Source: Plumapathes pennacea (lineage: Eukaryota; Cnidaria; Anthozoa; Antipatharia; Myriopathidae). From it: DNA of 64,000 nt. The notes below the pieces were generated by a model. It had not been told where the DNA came from. It was given only the letters and a program-made list of their open reading frames with translations, and searched no databases. The stretch spans positions 4,770,501-4,834,500 of the forward strand of contig OZ038468.1 of assembly GCA_964036295.1 (NCBI GenBank), read 5' to 3'. A program made the translations under genes and the position numbers. Positions 10,188-20,552 of the stretch are shown here, in pieces (positions within the stretch are counted from its first letter, which is position 1; every line of letters begins with the position of its first letter).

Positions 10188-11424
10188 AAAGATAACCCCT
10201 TACAATCTGTTTGAGTGTGTTGGCAATGTGAATCGTTTTGGGTCCGGGTATCTTTGTGGGTCCAAGACCCGTTTGTTCTCTGATTTGTTCCAGCCAAACA
10301 GGAAAAGGAAAAGACCATTCGTAAGGAGAGATGGTTAAAAAGAGAGAGGGAAGGCCGTACTGCGAAACTGCATCAAGAAGAAAGCGATGCTGCCACTGCC
10401 AATAACCGGGAGAGAAAGTCTTGCAGTCAAGAGCTCTATGTGGCGAACACTTTAACACTCGGGCACTTTGTATGGCTCCCGTGATGGTCTTGAAAAGCCA
10501 ACGATCGTATTGAAAATGTACAATTTCGAAAATAGAAGAAAAGTCTAGAATGTCCGAAAAGGCCTTGTACATGAATGCTATCTTGCCGATTTCACGACTT
10601 TCTCTCCCGGTTATGGATGATTCGCACCAAGAAGTGAATGGATAGAGCGAAGGCCAAAGTGCGCATTCCAACCCCTCTAGTTGAAACATTTGCGATATGT
10701 TTATTCGCTTGTTATTGGACAATGTTTCGGCGCGTAGATCTACAAACGTTTTGTAAGAAGAATCAGAGCATCTTATTAGGTAGTCACAGGCAATTGAGCA
10801 TCTTTGCTTTTGAACGTTATCGCAGAGGTTCTCAATTTTTTGCACGACCGAAAATTCCGATGGTCGTATTACAAATGCTCCTTCTTTTACTCTGTAACCG
10901 TGTTGCATGCGATTGTAGATTCCGCAGTCAATGTCAAAGGGTCTCAAAATTGCTATGTCGTTCATCGTGAGATCACGCAGAGGTAGAGGAATAGAATCGA
11001 ATTTTGGAATGGTGTATCTGTTCGATGAACAGGGGCAGTCTGCTTTCTTTGGTCTCGCTCTCTTTGTGAAATTGAAAGATAAGATCTTCCTTTGTAATAG
11101 ATGACAGTTATCGCAGTACGACCACGAAAGGAATTTTATCCAGAAAGACAAGTTTTGTACAGTCGTCTCTCTGACGTTACTGCGTTCGGAGTTATTCACT
11201 TCGTGTGATTCAAGAAACTGTTCTTTTTCTCTTGCAATTCTGTTTTCGTAAGCTTCTTTTTCCTGAGTATATTTTAATTGCAACTCTTCCTGATTAGGCT
11301 TTGTTATGATCATCTTCGTTTGGCGTTGAGACCAATAACTCAATCCGTCATAATCAGAAAGAGGGCGTGGCCTAGGCATGATTTGGCAGCTGTTATTTAC
11401 GTCGTCAGACGATGTGCAAAACAA
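10042..11424 (-). CDS. Helitron RepHel, N-terminal part
   Basis: The 460-codon frame starts at 11424. After a charged helix (about 60-90) comes a Zn-binding-like segment, WSYCDNCHLLQRK, with a following CPCSS pair. Then comes the block characteristic of Helitron proteins in animals: FQLEGLECALWPSLYPFTSW, IVHFQYDRWLFKTITGAIQS, SPHRALDCKTFSPGYWQWQH and LFLTISPYEWSFPFP. The reading continues to the HUH region and goes out of frame at the T-run 10082-10088, so the last residues (KKRNRSCAS...) are spurious. A second, diverged copy of the same block is at 62186-62600. The true start could be further downstream (MPRPRPLSDYDG). Confidence 0.8.
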   Translation of the reverse strand: MFCTSSDDVNNSCQIMPRPRPLSDYDGLSYWSQRQTKMIITKPNQEELQLKYTQEKEAYENRIAREKEQFLESHEVNNSERSNVRETTVQNLSFWIKFLSWSYCDNCHLLQRKILSFNFTKRARPKKADCPCSSNRYTIPKFDSIPLPLRDLTMNDIAILRPFDIDCGIYNRMQHGYRVKEGAFVIRPSEFSVVQKIENLCDNVQKQRCSIACDYLIRCSDSSYKTFVDLRAETLSNNKRINISQMFQLEGLECALWPSLYPFTSWCESSITGRESREIGKIAFMYKAFSDILDFSSIFEIVHFQYDRWLFKTITGAIQSARVLKCSPHRALDCKTFSPGYWQWQHRFLLDAVSQYGLPSLFLTISPYEWSFPFPVWLEQIREQTGLGPTKIPGPKTIHIANTLKQIVRGYLCGSNSARWNTHLFNHAHHKRQKNVLTYFYRFEFQKKRNRSCASTGMAR

Positions 11425-11452
11425 GTCTTTTTCTACTTACACATTAAATTAG

Positions 11453-12046
11453 TACAAAATGAGAAGAGTTTAAGAAAGCTACAGTCATTACTTAAAAATA
11501 ACGGCAAATATTAACCTCAGTTGCGCTGGTGTCTTTTGTTGCTGTTTCCATTGTTTTGGGGAACACTTGCAGTCTAGATAACATCACTTCCTCTGAAAGG
11601 CGAATTTTAAAATGCATTAATTTTCACAAATTTATGGTAAACTGTTGATATTTATACCGTGAGTCACAATTACCAGTAACATGTCCAAAGTGTTCTTGTT
11701 GTATTTGAAAAAGTAACTTAGATATTACATACAAATGGAATGTATACATACAAAATGAGAAGAGTTTAAGAAAGCTACAGTCATTACTTAAAAATAATAG
11801 CAAATATTAACCTCAGTTGCGCTGGTGTCTTTTGTTGCTGTTTCCATTGTTTTGGGGAACACTTGCAGTCTAGATAACATCACTTCCTCTGAAAGGCGAA
11901 TTTTAAAATGCATTAATTTTCACAAATTTATGGTAAACTGTTGATATTTATACCGTGAGTCACAATTACCAGTAACATGTCCAAAGTGTTCTTGTTGTAT
12001 TTGAAAAAGTAACTTAGATATTATATACAAATGGAATGTATACATA
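11453..12046. repeat. Tandem duplication, about 296-bp unit, two copies
   Basis: The block beginning TACAAAATGAGAAGAGTTTA at 11453 recurs at 11749 with only a few base differences, ending near 12046. It directly abuts the start of the Helitron gene, so it may be part of the element's 5' noncoding region. No ORF is conserved. Confidence 0.85.
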
Positions 12047-12650
12047 GGTAAGAAATGTAATAGTTGTTTGACCAATCTTATGTGGTTTGAAATATGAATT
12101 AATTCAAATTTGAATGTCCATATCTTTTCATCAATTCAATGTAAGATGTTGAAATTTGTTCTTTGAGTCACAAATGTCATTGGCATCAGTTGGTAAAAAT
12201 ATATAAAAGACCATATGTAAAAAGAAGATTTGAGGAAATATATGTTATGCTATTCCAAAGGTAAATACACAGTACTTTATGAAGTCATGTACTACCTTAA
12301 AAGATATGTTGTTTTGAAAGTTAAACTAGAAAATATTAGAATGAAACATGTCCAAAGTGTTCTTGTTGTGTTTGAAAAAGTAACTTAGATATTACATACA
12401 AATGGAATGTATACATAGGTAAGAAATGTAATAATTGTTTGACCAATCTTATGTGGTTTGAAATATGAATTAATTCAAATTTGAATGTCCATATCTTTTC
12501 ATCAATTTAATGTAAGATGTTGAAATTTGTTCTTTGAGTCACAAATGTCATTGGCATCAGTTGGTAAAAATATATAAAAGACCATATGTAAATAGAAGAT
12601 TTGAGGAAATATATGTTATGCCATTCCAAAGGTAAATACACAACCTATTT
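11974..12650. repeat. Tandem duplication, about 371-bp unit, two copies
   Basis: AACATGTCCAAAGTGTTCTT at 11974 recurs at 12345 and the copies stay alignable to about 12650. The first unit overlaps the second copy of the 296-bp repeat, so two duplication events with different breakpoints are superimposed. Confidence 0.8.
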
Positions 12651-12895
12651 ACTATGAAGTCAGGTTGTTGTAAATGTTGAGAATTATAAATTTATACAAA
12701 CAAGTTATAAGTACCTACCACGTCGCTAAAATGCTTGAGAAATGCGATGTATTCAGCTGGGATCTGCTCTTCGGATTGCTGTCGTCTTTTAATTGAATTG
12801 TTTGATATTAGGCTGAAAAAATAAAAGTTATATTAGATAGAGTTAAATAAAGTGAAAAAGAGTTTTCCTTTTTTACTTGCGCTTGATCAAAAATA

Positions 12896-13594
12896 CTTTT
12901 ACGTCGCTGATATTCCGAAAAGAACTAATCTCCGAGCTTGAATTTTTTACGGATCGAAAGTACCGTTAACTCGGTGGTCGGCATGAAAGCAAGTCCAGCC
13001 GAAGGTGGTCAAATGTCGCAAGCTATGTTTTTCGAGTGGTCCGCTTACAAATAAGTGAATGAGAAAATATACGTGTTTCTATCCGAGACTTACCGGCAGA
13101 GAAGCAGCTAGCTAAGTTCCTTTTGGTTTCCCCTGCGCGTTGTGTTGTCATAAGATTTCTGAAAGATATGAAAACCGTTAAAGTCCGCGCTAAAAGCCGT
13201 AATGCGGAAAAAAGGAGAACTAAACAGTTCGATACGTTCCGAAGAACGTTGTGTGATATTGAGCTACTTAAAATGGTTAATGAATGTTAATACATACGTA
13301 AGTTCCGAAGATAACTTCGCTGTTTCCAGAGGACACAATTTGTAAACTTTGTACTAGCGTTTAGAACTGGAAGAGTTGTTTCGCCGGAGTTCGTGTTGTC
13401 GTCCGAAGAAGCACTTCTTGCAATATAGTGTAGAATTTCTCGGATATTCACGTGAATGCAAGCAATATCCCAGCTTGAAGTTTTACTTGATGGAAAGTAC
13501 TTTAACCTCGGTGATGTTGCGAAAACAACTAATGTCCGAGCTTGAAGCTTTTGCGGATCGAAAGTACCGTTTCCTCGGTGGTCCGCATGAAAGC
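12896..13594. repeat. Diverged direct repeat about 605 bp apart
   Basis: The segments at about 12896-12990 and 13501-13594 share CGGATCGAAAGTACCGTT, CTCGGTGGTC and GCATGAAAGC with scattered changes. The sequence between holds no recognisable gene; short open frames here are not conserved between the two copies. Confidence 0.6.
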
Positions 13595-13640
13595 GTAGAA
13601 TTAGGCCAATGAGAATAGAGGCTTTTCGATCCGACACTTA

Positions 13641-14870
13641 ATGCAAACTTTAATAATTATAATTTCTGTGCGTTTTGAAGAAAAGTGTTCATATTTTCAC
13701 TGTAAGTCACTCTAATGTGTATCATTGCATGATAAAAATATAAAAAAGATCTGATGAAAATGAAAGATTTTAGAGAAAAATTTTCATGCTTTTCCAAGAC
13801 TTCTTATATAGGTTATATGATCCCATAATACCTGGGAGCACTTTATTATTTTACTATTTCTTTGCTTAAATGGGAAAAAATCCAAAGAAACAAGTTTATA
13901 ACACTGTAGTTCTAGTTTCGAAAGAGGTCCTTGAGTTATTATCAAAGTGAATTTCTTACAGAGATAGTGAAATTTAAAAAGACAGTCTTGCAGTAAAATG
14001 AATTTGTACTAATTTTCTGAAATGCAACTTTAATAATTATAGTTTCTGTGGCTTTTGAAGAAAGGTGTTCATATTTTCACTGTAAGTCACACTAATGTGC
14101 TTCATTATAGGATAAAAATATAAAAAAGATCTGATGAAAATGAAAGATTTTAGAGAAATATTTTCATCCTTTTCCAAGACTTCTTACATAGGCTATATAA
14201 CCCCATAATGGCAGAATCTTATTTTAATATTTGTTGGCTTAAATGGGAAAATAATGCTATGAAACAAATTGAAAACATTGCACTTCTGATTTACAAAGAA
14301 GTCCTTTACATAATATAGAAGTGAATTGGGTAAGTAGAGTACAAAATTTAAAAAGGCAGTCTTGTGGAAAAATGAATTTGTATTAATTTTCTGAAATGCA
14401 AACTTTAATAATTATAATTTTTGTGGCTTTTGAAGAAAGGTGTTCATATTTTTACTGTATGTCACTAATGTGCTTCATTACAGGATAAAAATATAAAAAA
14501 GATCTGATGAAAATGAAAGATTTTAGAGAAATATTTTTATCCTTTTCCAAGACTTCTTACATAGGCTATATAACCCCATAATGGTAGCATCTTATTTTAA
14601 TATTTGTTGGCTTAAATGGGAAAATAATGCTATGAAACAAATTGAAAACATTGCACTTCTGATTTACAAAGAAGTCCTTTACATAATATAGAAGTGAATT
14701 GGGTAAGTAGAGTACAAAATTTAAAAAGGCAGTCTTGTAGAAAAATGAATTTGTATTAATTTTCTGAAATGCAAACTTTAATAATTATAATTTCTGTGGC
14801 TTTTGAAGAAAGGTGTTCATATTTTTACTGTAAGTCACACTAATGTGCATCATTACAGGATAAAAAAATA
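13641..14870. repeat. Tandem array, about 374-bp unit, three full copies and part of a fourth
   Basis: Units start at about 13641, 14021, 14395 and 14768, each with ATGCAAACTTTAATAATTAT or a close variant and AAAGATCTGATGAAAATGAA inside. The unit is AT-rich and noncoding. The fourth copy breaks off near 14866. Another partial copy appears at 15729-15870, so the array is interrupted by the repeat at 14874-15660. Confidence 0.85.
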
Positions 14871-15001
14871 CTCAGGAATAGCTTCAAATAGCAAATATAT
14901 TACTGATTCGTGTTCCTGGGCACTCATTCAACAGGACTAGCAAAGTTTTATTCTTTTTCGGACATGTTTCAATATAAAAAAAGAAAAGAAAAAAATAAAG
15001 T

Positions 15002-15073
15002 GTTCGAGGTGAGTCTCGAACACACACCCTCGAGATCCTTCTTTGCGCTGCTTAACCACTCGGCCACCCCAAC
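15002..15073 (-). pseudogene. tRNA-like sequence, copy 1
   Basis: Read on the minus strand, GTTGGGG and CTCGAAC form a seven-pair acceptor stem with one mismatch and one wobble. TGGCCGAGTGG fits a pol III A box and GTTCGAGAC fits a B box. The A-box wording resembles Ser/Leu tRNAs. The anticodon stem pairs poorly, U33 is absent and there is no long variable arm, so it is more likely a tRNA-derived repeat than a working gene. Confidence 0.5.
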
Positions 15074-15308
15074 TGTACAGGAATTGTGAGCCTTAACAAC
15101 ATATATATGGGACGAACATGAATGAAATTGCCAAATCATTTATCCAGAAAATGTTTGCGGATGTGAACGTGATCCACATCGACATTCAGGAATAGCTTCA
15201 GATGGCAAATATATTACTGATTCGTGTTCCTGGGCACTCATTCACCAGGACTAGCAAAGTTTTATCCTTTTTCGGACATGTTTCAATATAAAAAAAGAAA
15301 AAAAAAGT

Positions 15309-15378
15309 GTTCGAGGTGAGACTCGAACACACCCTCGAGATCCTTCTTAGCGCTGCTTAACCACTCGGCCACCCCAAC
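15309..15378 (-). pseudogene. tRNA-like sequence, copy 2
   Basis: This copy has the same acceptor and A-box sequence as copy 1. It is two bases shorter before the T arm, with B box GTTCGAGTC. It lies 305-307 bases from copy 1, in the second 314-bp unit. Conservation of both boxes in both units is compatible with pol III competence, but the anticodon arm is not convincing. Confidence 0.5.
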
Positions 15379-15870
15379 TGTACAAGAATTATGAACCTTA
15401 ACAAGATATATATGGGACGAACATGAATGAAATTGCAAATCATTTACCAGAAAATGTTTGTGGATGTAAACGTGATCCATATCGACATAAACTACAGCGT
15501 TTTATCCAACATTTAGTTATCTGAGCCCGCAAAACATGTCAGCGGTCATCAGAATTGAGAAAATGTAATGTAAATACTCCGGAATAGCTCCAAATGTCAA
15601 ATAAACCACTTTTTCGTGTTCCTGGGCATTTATTGAACAGGATTGGGAAGTTTTGTCCTATTTGTTGGCTTAAATGGGAAAATAATGCTATGAAACAAAT
15701 TGAAAACATTGAAAACATTAATTTTCTGAAATGCAAACTTTAATAATTATAATTTCTGTGGCTTTTGAAGAAAGGTGTTCATATTTTTACTGTAAGTCAC
15801 ACTAATGTGCATCATTACAGGATAAAAATATAAAAAAGATCTGATGAAAATGAAAGATTTTAGAGAAACA

Positions 15871-16203
15871 ATATTTATTGAGTGACTTTTGATGCAAAAA
15901 TGAAAATTTTCAAAAAATTGTAATTTGACACCATTTCATAATTTTGACCTAAATTTTTTTCAGAATGTGTTTGACGTTCATATCAACAAGTCTACCGGGT
16001 CAGATTTTGAAATTTCAAACTTTTATTTTTCCAACTTTTTTTAAGAGACTTTGTTAAGAAAATGACAACTTTGGAAGCCTGTAACTTGGAAACGAGGCTT
16101 TCCCCAACCGAAATATTTCACAGCACACTCTGGCTCATCGAGTACTTTCAAAAAATGTAGCACAACATGGCAGTTGCTAAGGGCTGGAAAAGTTATTATA
16201 TAA
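15871..16203. other. No gene recognised
   Basis: Low-complexity A/T-rich sequence. Nothing identified. Confidence 0.5.
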
Positions 16204-16383
16204 ACAATAAACTACTTTTGGCGAGGAAATATGCACGGATAATTGTCCGAGGATATTATCTGTTCCGAGAAGCGAACAGTTGCCCGAGAGCGAAGCTCGA
16301 GGGCAACTGTGAGCTTCGAGGAACAGATAATGTCCAAGGACAATTATCCGTGCATATTTCCGAAGCCAAAAGTAGTTTATTGT
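16204..16383. repeat. Long hairpin (MITE-like)
   Basis: ACAATAAACTACTTTTGGC at 16204 is exactly answered by GCCAAAAGTAGTTTATTGT ending at 16383. Inside, GGAAATATGCACGGATAATT pairs with AATTATCCGTGCATATTTCC, and ATTATCTGTTCC with GGAACAGATAAT. The centre is GAGAGCGAAGCTCGAGG-type palindromic sequence. Nearly the whole 180 bases fold on themselves, as in a fold-back MITE. It has no coding capacity. Confidence 0.75.
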
Positions 16384-16597
16384 CTTTATTATCCTTCAAA
16401 TATTTCCTCTCGCAGCGCAAATAATGGCGCGGGGACTGTGAAGCTTTTTGGTGCTTTCTGGAACTGCTTTTTCGACCAATAAATTGATATCCTCCTCGGT
16501 AGTCATCTCGTAATGGGTTTTTGTGATTAAAATATAAAGTTGTGTTCGGATATTGTCAATAAACAGCGTTAGTTCACCAGGCGGGGGTTATTCGCTG

Positions 16598-16625
16598 ATA
16601 ACGTCCGCTCGTGAGCGGACGTTAT
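16598..16625. repeat. Perfect 13-bp-arm palindrome
   Basis: ATAACGTCCGCTC and GAGCGGACGTTAT flank a two-base centre. It is probably the terminus or centre of another short repeat. No function is inferred. Confidence 0.7.
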
Positions 16626-16789
16626 TCGGTCACGTGTCACGATTCCACCAATCACGCGCGGGAGGAAATATTTGATGGGTCATAAATATATATAATCATA
16701 TATATATATAAACGCATACATATATATATGTGAACGCAGCTACAATATATTGTTGCTTCGTTCAAATCTAAATGCTTCGTTCAAATCTA

Positions 16790-16990
16790 ATTTCTCTAAG
16801 TTATTCTGAGTAAAACAACAGGGCACACGTGATCAATCCGGCCTTTGTTATTGGTTAGTGGGGTAACCGCGCCTAAAGTCGTACGCCAGACAGACTGACT
16901 GACAGACAACGTTAAATTTCGAGATGGCGACAGGCTTGGAGTCCCCAAGTAGGCGGTATAACACAAGTAGGCGGTATAATATTACTGCAT
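16790..16990. repeat. Dispersed repeat related to 41680-41870
   Basis: Shared landmarks with 41680-41870 include CGTACGCCAGACAG, TCGAGATGGCGAC, CTTGGAGTC and CTGCATTAGTG, in the same order. Part of it recurs in reverse near 33550-33610. At 41.7 kb this sequence lies just upstream of a Helitron N-terminus-like frame, so it may be a promoter/5' region of that family. Confidence 0.55.
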
Positions 16991-17344
16991 TAGTGTCGTG
17001 AGTATTTCCCTCACTTCGTTCGGGGAAAAAAAGCGTTCACAAAGGCACGCAAGGAAAGATTTCTTGCGGCATTTCGTTATTCTTGCAGATCTGCTGTCAG
17101 TCATGTGTTATCCGTCGCGCGGCTAAAATTTGTACTTTATTGTTTTGCATGACTGATGTGCAAGCTGCATGCTGCGCAGTTACGGGTGATACTAACGATC
17201 TGTTGACAGGTAGTTTCCGGCAAGAAAGAGAAAGATAAAATCCTTTCGTTTAAATATCTCGGGGAAAAAAATAGGTATCCAAATTTTGTTTTCAGAAACA
17301 CAAGGTAAAACATGTAGTAATTTCGTTAAGCCAAAAAAAAAAAA

Positions 17345-17679
17345 TTTCGAATCTGGCAAAGTCCGGAGGGTATCCTGATACCTTAAAACACATCTCAAAA
17401 AGGTCTTTTTACAAGGGGAGGAAACTGGCAGCAAGGCTAAAAACTAAGCTGAAAACCGTACGAGCCGCAAGCGCAAACAAGATGTTCGCCCAAAGTGAAT
17501 GGCTGTCTGCAGATCAGGTAGCTCGGTACTTCAGCAGACTCTTGTTACTTAATAAAAGTGGGCGGATAGGTCTCGAGGCAATCTCTATTGGTCCTGTGCA
17601 TACGCATGATAAAGATGAAGACTTTGTCGCCGAATCGGACGAAATGCGCCTACGTATTGACATTAGAAGAGAGTTTTAA
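17345..17679 (+). CDS. Hypothetical exon, basic helix followed by acidic tail
   Basis: The frame reads AKSGGYPDTLKHISKRSFYK, GRKLAARLKTKLKTVRAASA and EWLSADQVARYFSRLLLLNK, ending in an acidic/Arg tail. An acceptor TTTTGTTTTCAG at 17283-17294 precedes it in another frame, and a run of 12 A (17332-17343) lies between, where a frame slip would unite them. The first in-frame Met is at 17482. I do not recognise the family; the composition suggests a nucleic-acid-binding or transposon-borne protein. Confidence 0.3.
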
Positions 17680-19708
17680 CTTTAGGAACATTAACCCAGT
17701 CTATTTGTTCGTTTATAAGACAAGGGTCTTTCTTGGTATACGTAAGTTAAATCCTTTATCTCCTTAGTATGCAGCCGCTCTTAGTGTCCAACCCATTCTC
17801 CCTTCTCCTTAGCTAGGAACAAGGGAGAAAAGGATGAACACTAAGCGGTAGCGTAGATGACTTTACAACACGAGATACCTGTGTTGTATAGAACATGAAT
17901 CCGCTGACCGAATTGAGGCTCAATTCTGAAAAAAAAATAGTATTTACTACTTTGTGCAGCAAGAGTGTATATCAAACGTATATGTTATGACCAGAAACAT
18001 TGCCGACCTGGTGAGAGCCAAAGATTATAGAATGGGAGGCTTTAGCAACACTTCAATCTGTCTGCAGTTCTGCTACAGATTATTACGAATGCAAATGAAT
18101 ACACGTACATAGGTAGTAATTTCGGTCTTGAGCGAGTGAACTAGATCCGTATATGACCAGCAGGGTTCCAAAAGCATCACAAACATGTCAAGATAGCTTG
18201 TGAGTATATATTTTCTCTTGATAAGTTCATGTTACTGCTTGTTGATTAATAAAATCGAAAACATCCAAAAAATCCTCGGTATTTTGAGGTTTTTTGTTTT
18301 AGAAGCAAATAAAAACACATAATTCAGTCACATTTGCGTTTGAGCCGTGCCCAAGGGTATTTGGCACATATATTTAAGGAAACGAAAGGAGAAAAGTATT
18401 TTATGCTTTGCCGTTTGCAAAATTTCAGTGTCTATTTTGCTGAAAATCAAGTTGGTATCTCTGTGGTGGCGACGTTTTGTTTACGAATGCTGTGGAAAAA
18501 CTGTAACACATACCAATGTTTTTTTTACTGATATTGTTAGTACTAAGGTAGGTCTAAACTGTGATGCTCACTTCATTGCAAACAAAGGTTGCGCATCGGA
18601 GATATTTTGATTTTAAAATCAGCTATTTTTCAAGGTTGCAAAATACAGTATGGCATAGGGTTTGATTGACAGTCGGTTATTAACAGGTATCACTCCAAAT
18701 CATTCACAAATTTGGCTGTAGGCTACCAAGGCACATATAATTACTCATGAGAAATATCTTTCAGAAATGTTGCATTCTGTTGGCACGACAGTCTTCTACT
18801 TATGCAGTAAATTTCAGGCGATTTTTTGGGGTTTTCCCTGAAAAACCAGGGGGGGTGGTCTAACTCCCCCGGATTTATCCAAATTTCAAACCACCTCGGC
18901 TCTTTGAGTTTTTAGGTGAAATCGTCAATCTGGCCAAATTTCATTGAAATCGGTGAGATGGCATGTGTCGCGTCTGCCTGGTGCTCTCATGGACACACTC
19001 TTAATGCATAGCAGTCTTGAACATATTAGTGATCAGACTTGTACGTGTAGGATGCGTAACGTCTGAGATGGCTTTTCCATGCGAAGTAACTTCATCATGG
19101 GAAGTGTCATGTTTTAATGTGCTACAGAGATAAGTCTAAAAGCTTTCAATTACAGCTACTTGAACATGATGCACACGCTGGGAAGATGAGATAAGGCTAT
19201 TACGCTGTCTTACAGCTACTTAAGATGTCGGGTATTCCCCAGTCAATCCCATTACAAAATGACAACACAGTTCCTCCACAAAACATGTCAGCTTGAAAAT
19301 TCACTCAACAAGGTTGCCAGGTTGTATAGCAAGCGTCACACAAGTACTGTCACATGCATCGTGCAAGTTCAAATGCTCCCGGCAAAAACGATCACTCAAG
19401 GCAAAAGCAAATCACTCATTGAAAATATTATTCCGTATGAAACATACCCAGCATGAGTCGGGAGCTATGAAAACTGGGTTGTTGCAAACAAAGAATATTC
19501 CTACGGGGCCTTCGATAATTGTTTTCTCTCAATTATTATAAAACACTTTTTCGTGAATATCTGTTTGACCGAAATTAGAAGAAAAGAGGGCAAGAAAAAT
19601 AAAGGGAGCTCTTGGATCCATCATTTGCAAAAACTGACTCGGCTATAATATCTTTTGCATATAAACGCACGACAAAAGTTCCTCTCCCGGGACCCCGCGT
19701 GTCTCTAT
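17680..19708. other. No gene recognised
   Basis: Several short frames exist without domains. A small inverted pair around 17790-17850 (GTGTCCAACCCATTCTCCCT / AGGGAGAAAAGGATGAACAC) may be a decayed hairpin element. Nothing else is identified. Confidence 0.45.
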
Positions 19709-19980
19709 TCATTGTACTAATGACATCACAAGCGCACTGGCCACGGACCTGTCTTGTTTTCCTCTAATTATGAACTCTGTTTCATATTCTCCAGACTCGT
19801 TCACTCTGCTGTGATCATGAAGAAAACTCAAAATATAGTTCCTTTTTTCTGACTGACTTTTTTCGTTAAAGTTACATTCCATCTGACGGCAGTCATTGAC
19901 TGACAAGGTTCTCATGCACCTCCCGCAGCATTGGACACTGAGGACCCACAAAATTTCATAGTCTGTCCTTGATGAAATTT
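19709..19980 (-). CDS. Exon of a Cys-containing cnidarian-type hypothetical protein
   Basis: The acceptor GATTTCTTTTCTAG opens the exon at 19980. It reads ISSRTDYEILWVLSVQCCGR, CMRTLSVNDCRQMECNF and SQSEKRNYILSFLHDHSR. The spacing CC..C....C....C and the NYILSFLHDH motif are familiar to me from multicopy predicted proteins of cnidarians, often near transposons. This is from memory only. The last residues (GKQDRSVASALVMSLVQ) may be read-through past a donor near 19760. No function is assigned. Confidence 0.4.
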
Positions 19981-20262
19981 CTAGAAAAGAAATCATAAAC
20001 AATCTCCTTTATTGAATATACAACAGCTATGTTGCCTTTTTGTTGGTATGTAGTACTAATGCACAAGGATGCAACAGGTCAATAAGCATTCAACATGAAC
20101 AATGTACAATATTACAGGTTCACTACGTTTAGATCCCAAAAAATAGTCATCACCTTGGACATACAGCTAACATCCAAACAATTATAATCACTGGCTATGC
20201 TATGTACACCTGGCTATATTTTCAGTAGGAAATGAAACTGAATGATTGTCACGCTATTAGAC

Positions 20263-20468
20263 TTAACCCTTTCACTCCTGAGCTCATAATACAAGTTCTC
20301 CCAACCTTTCAAAAAGAAAATGTACGAGTGATGTAGTGAGAATTGATAGGCCAATCAGCTTTCATCTGAGCAAACTATCAAATGGCAAATTATCCATACT
20401 GTTATATCTCTGGTGAGAGACTGAAGGAAAAAACTGAAGTTGATCACTCTCAGGAGTGAAAGGGTTAA
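20263..20468. mobile_element. piggyBac-like MITE (TTAA ends)
   Basis: TTAACCCTTTCACTCCTGAG at the left is exactly mirrored by CTCAGGAGTGAAAGGGTTAA at the right. Taking TTAA as the duplicated target leaves 16-bp inverted repeats starting CCC, the pattern of piggyBac-type MITEs. The 206-bp unit has no ORF. It lies between two minus-strand exon clusters. A related internal sequence occurs in family B repeats near 47700. Confidence 0.75.
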
Positions 20469-20552
20469 TCATTGCCAAAATTCTCTTTGAACCATGTATC
20501 AAAAGGTGAACCCATAGTGCTGTTAAAATCAATATAAGGAAATTTCTTCATT

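Larger units (their letters stand above)
7706..11424 (-). mobile_element. Autonomous-type Helitron RepHel gene, frameshifted
   Basis: Five overlapping or adjoining minus-strand frames together spell a single RepHel protein. In order they hold an N-terminal Cys-rich segment, the conserved Helitron N-terminal block, an HUH motif, a two-tyrosine motif, Walker A and B motifs, and PIF1 helicase motifs. RepHel nicks and transfers DNA for rolling-circle transposition. Each of the four frame changes falls on a run of six to eight A/T: 10082-10088, 9373-9379, 9125-9130 and 8509-8516. The element ends could not be assigned. The family A copies elsewhere in the window do not share visible terminal sequence with it. 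Confidence 0.85.
14874..15660. repeat. Tandem repeat, 314-bp unit, carrying tRNA-like sequences
   Basis: AGGAATAGCTTCA at 14874 recurs at 15188, and a degenerate third start occurs at about 15579. Each of the two full units contains one minus-strand tRNA-like sequence. The whole block sits inside the 374-bp array, which resumes at about 15660. Confidence 0.8.

Noticed and set aside
13641..14870. Direct repeats considered as a CRISPR array
   Set aside because: Units are about 374 bp with no short repeat-spacer structure, and the sequence is eukaryotic.
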